DNA of 64,000 bases from RPQJ01 sp963846885. GTDB taxonomy: Bacteria > Pseudomonadota > Gammaproteobacteria > Steroidobacterales > Steroidobacteraceae. This document shows, piece by piece, positions 63,696-64,000 of the stretch. Numbering within the stretch: the first letter of the stretch is position 1; the number at the start of each line of letters is the position of its first letter. Where the stretch lies: NCBI GenBank assembly GCA_963846885.1, contig CAWJXS010000020.1, forward strand, positions 310,001 through 374,000. The letters are read 5' to 3'. Position numbers and translations under genes: made by a program. Under the pieces are notes generated by a model. The model saw nothing but the letters and a program-made list of their open reading frames with translations, ran no database searches and was not told where the DNA came from.

Positions 63696-64000
63696 ACCAG
63701 CGGTCGCTCATTTACCTGCTGGCGTTCATCGTCACGATCGGGTCGGTCGCCACCAACATCTACCTGCCGGCGCTGCCCGTAGTCCGCGAGCACTTCGGCT
63801 CGAGCGTGGCGCACGCCCAGGCGACGTTCTCCGTCGCACTGCTGACGTTCGCGGTCGGCATGTTCTTCTGGGGCCCGTTCGCCGATCGCTACGGGCGGCG
63901 GCACGCGATTCTCGCGGGCGTCGGCCTGATGGCCCTGGGGTCGGTCGTCTGCCTGGTGGCGCCGAGCCTCGGCTGGCTGATCGCGGGTCGCGCGGTGCTG
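63692..64000 (+). CDS. MFS drug transporter, Bcr/CflA type (partial, cut by window end)
   Basis: The first 103 residues of a major facilitator: TM1 (SLIYLLAFIVTIGSVATNIYLPALPVV), TM2 (ATFSVALLTFAVGMFFWGPFADRYG) with the motif-A-like GPFADRYGRRH, and TM3-4. The NIYLPALPVVREHF sequence is typical of the Bcr/CflA subfamily of proton-driven efflux pumps. The TTG at 63692 overlaps the gabD stop, indicating translational coupling. Confidence 0.82.
   Translation, partial: MNQRSLIYLLAFIVTIGSVATNIYLPALPVVREHFGSSVAHAQATFSVALLTFAVGMFFWGPFADRYGRRHAILAGVGLMALGSVVCLVAPSLGWLIAGRAVL

Overview
This 64 kb window is a high-GC, gene-dense chromosomal segment, most likely from a gammaproteobacterium. An E. coli-type GshA, a complete cbb3 oxidase operon with its assembly genes, a PHA synthase, PEP-CTERM proteins and tandem DUF885 lipoproteins would fit a Steroidobacterales/Nevskiales-like lineage; this assignment is inference. 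There are no rRNA or tRNA genes, CRISPR arrays, insertion sequences or phage genes that I can recognise.

Layout. 0-5 kb: a degenerate alpha/beta hydrolase, a glutamine-synthetase-family enzyme, murB, an HDOD protein and glyoxalase I. 5-10 kb: chromate transporter, then acetolactate synthase large and small subunits on opposite strands, with two repeat-rich intergenic blocks. 10-19 kb: oxidoreductases, a CIA30-like protein, an Omp85-family barrel, a 2Fe-2S protein, P-II and PHA synthase. 19.4-23.2 kb: a TetR-controlled ABC export operon. 23.2-26.4 kb: a REC-PAS-GGDEF-EAL protein and a tandem universal stress protein. 26.6-35.1 kb: ccoNOQP with ccoG, ccoI, ccoS and small membrane proteins, read in one direction. 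35.2-42.9 kb: Hsp20, a FixL/FixJ-like pair, an orphan receiver, a VIT-family membrane protein, CbpM/CbpA, TrxC and a Crp/Fnr regulator. 43-46.4 kb: a collapsed pyruvate carboxylase remnant, isoaspartyl peptidase and GshA. 46.6-56.2 kb: an exported-protein island with two PEP-CTERM proteins, three paralogous reprolysin-like metalloproteases, a membrane-anchored toroid-type protein and two cyclic-di-GMP-I riboswitches. 56.3-64 kb: two DUF885 lipoproteins, a thiolase, dienelactone hydrolase, aldehyde dehydrogenase and the start of an MFS transporter.

The most interesting features are these. (1) A four-copy dispersed hairpin element has an almost invariant 28-nt loop and about 23-bp stems whose sequence differs from copy to copy while the two arms stay complementary. 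(2) Two cyclic-di-GMP-I (GEMM-I) riboswitches each precede a secreted metalloprotease gene, in an island that also carries PEP-CTERM genes with sigma-54-like promoters. This suggests a matrix or biofilm programme under c-di-GMP control, and the second protease copy carries an internal amber codon. (3) Several paralogs or relatives have lost key catalytic residues.

Caution: many otherwise well-conserved genes here carry one-base frameshifts, mostly in or next to short homopolymers, and the 46.6-55 kb island carries many. Some or most of these may be sequencing or assembly errors, so 'pseudogene' calls based on indels alone are provisional.
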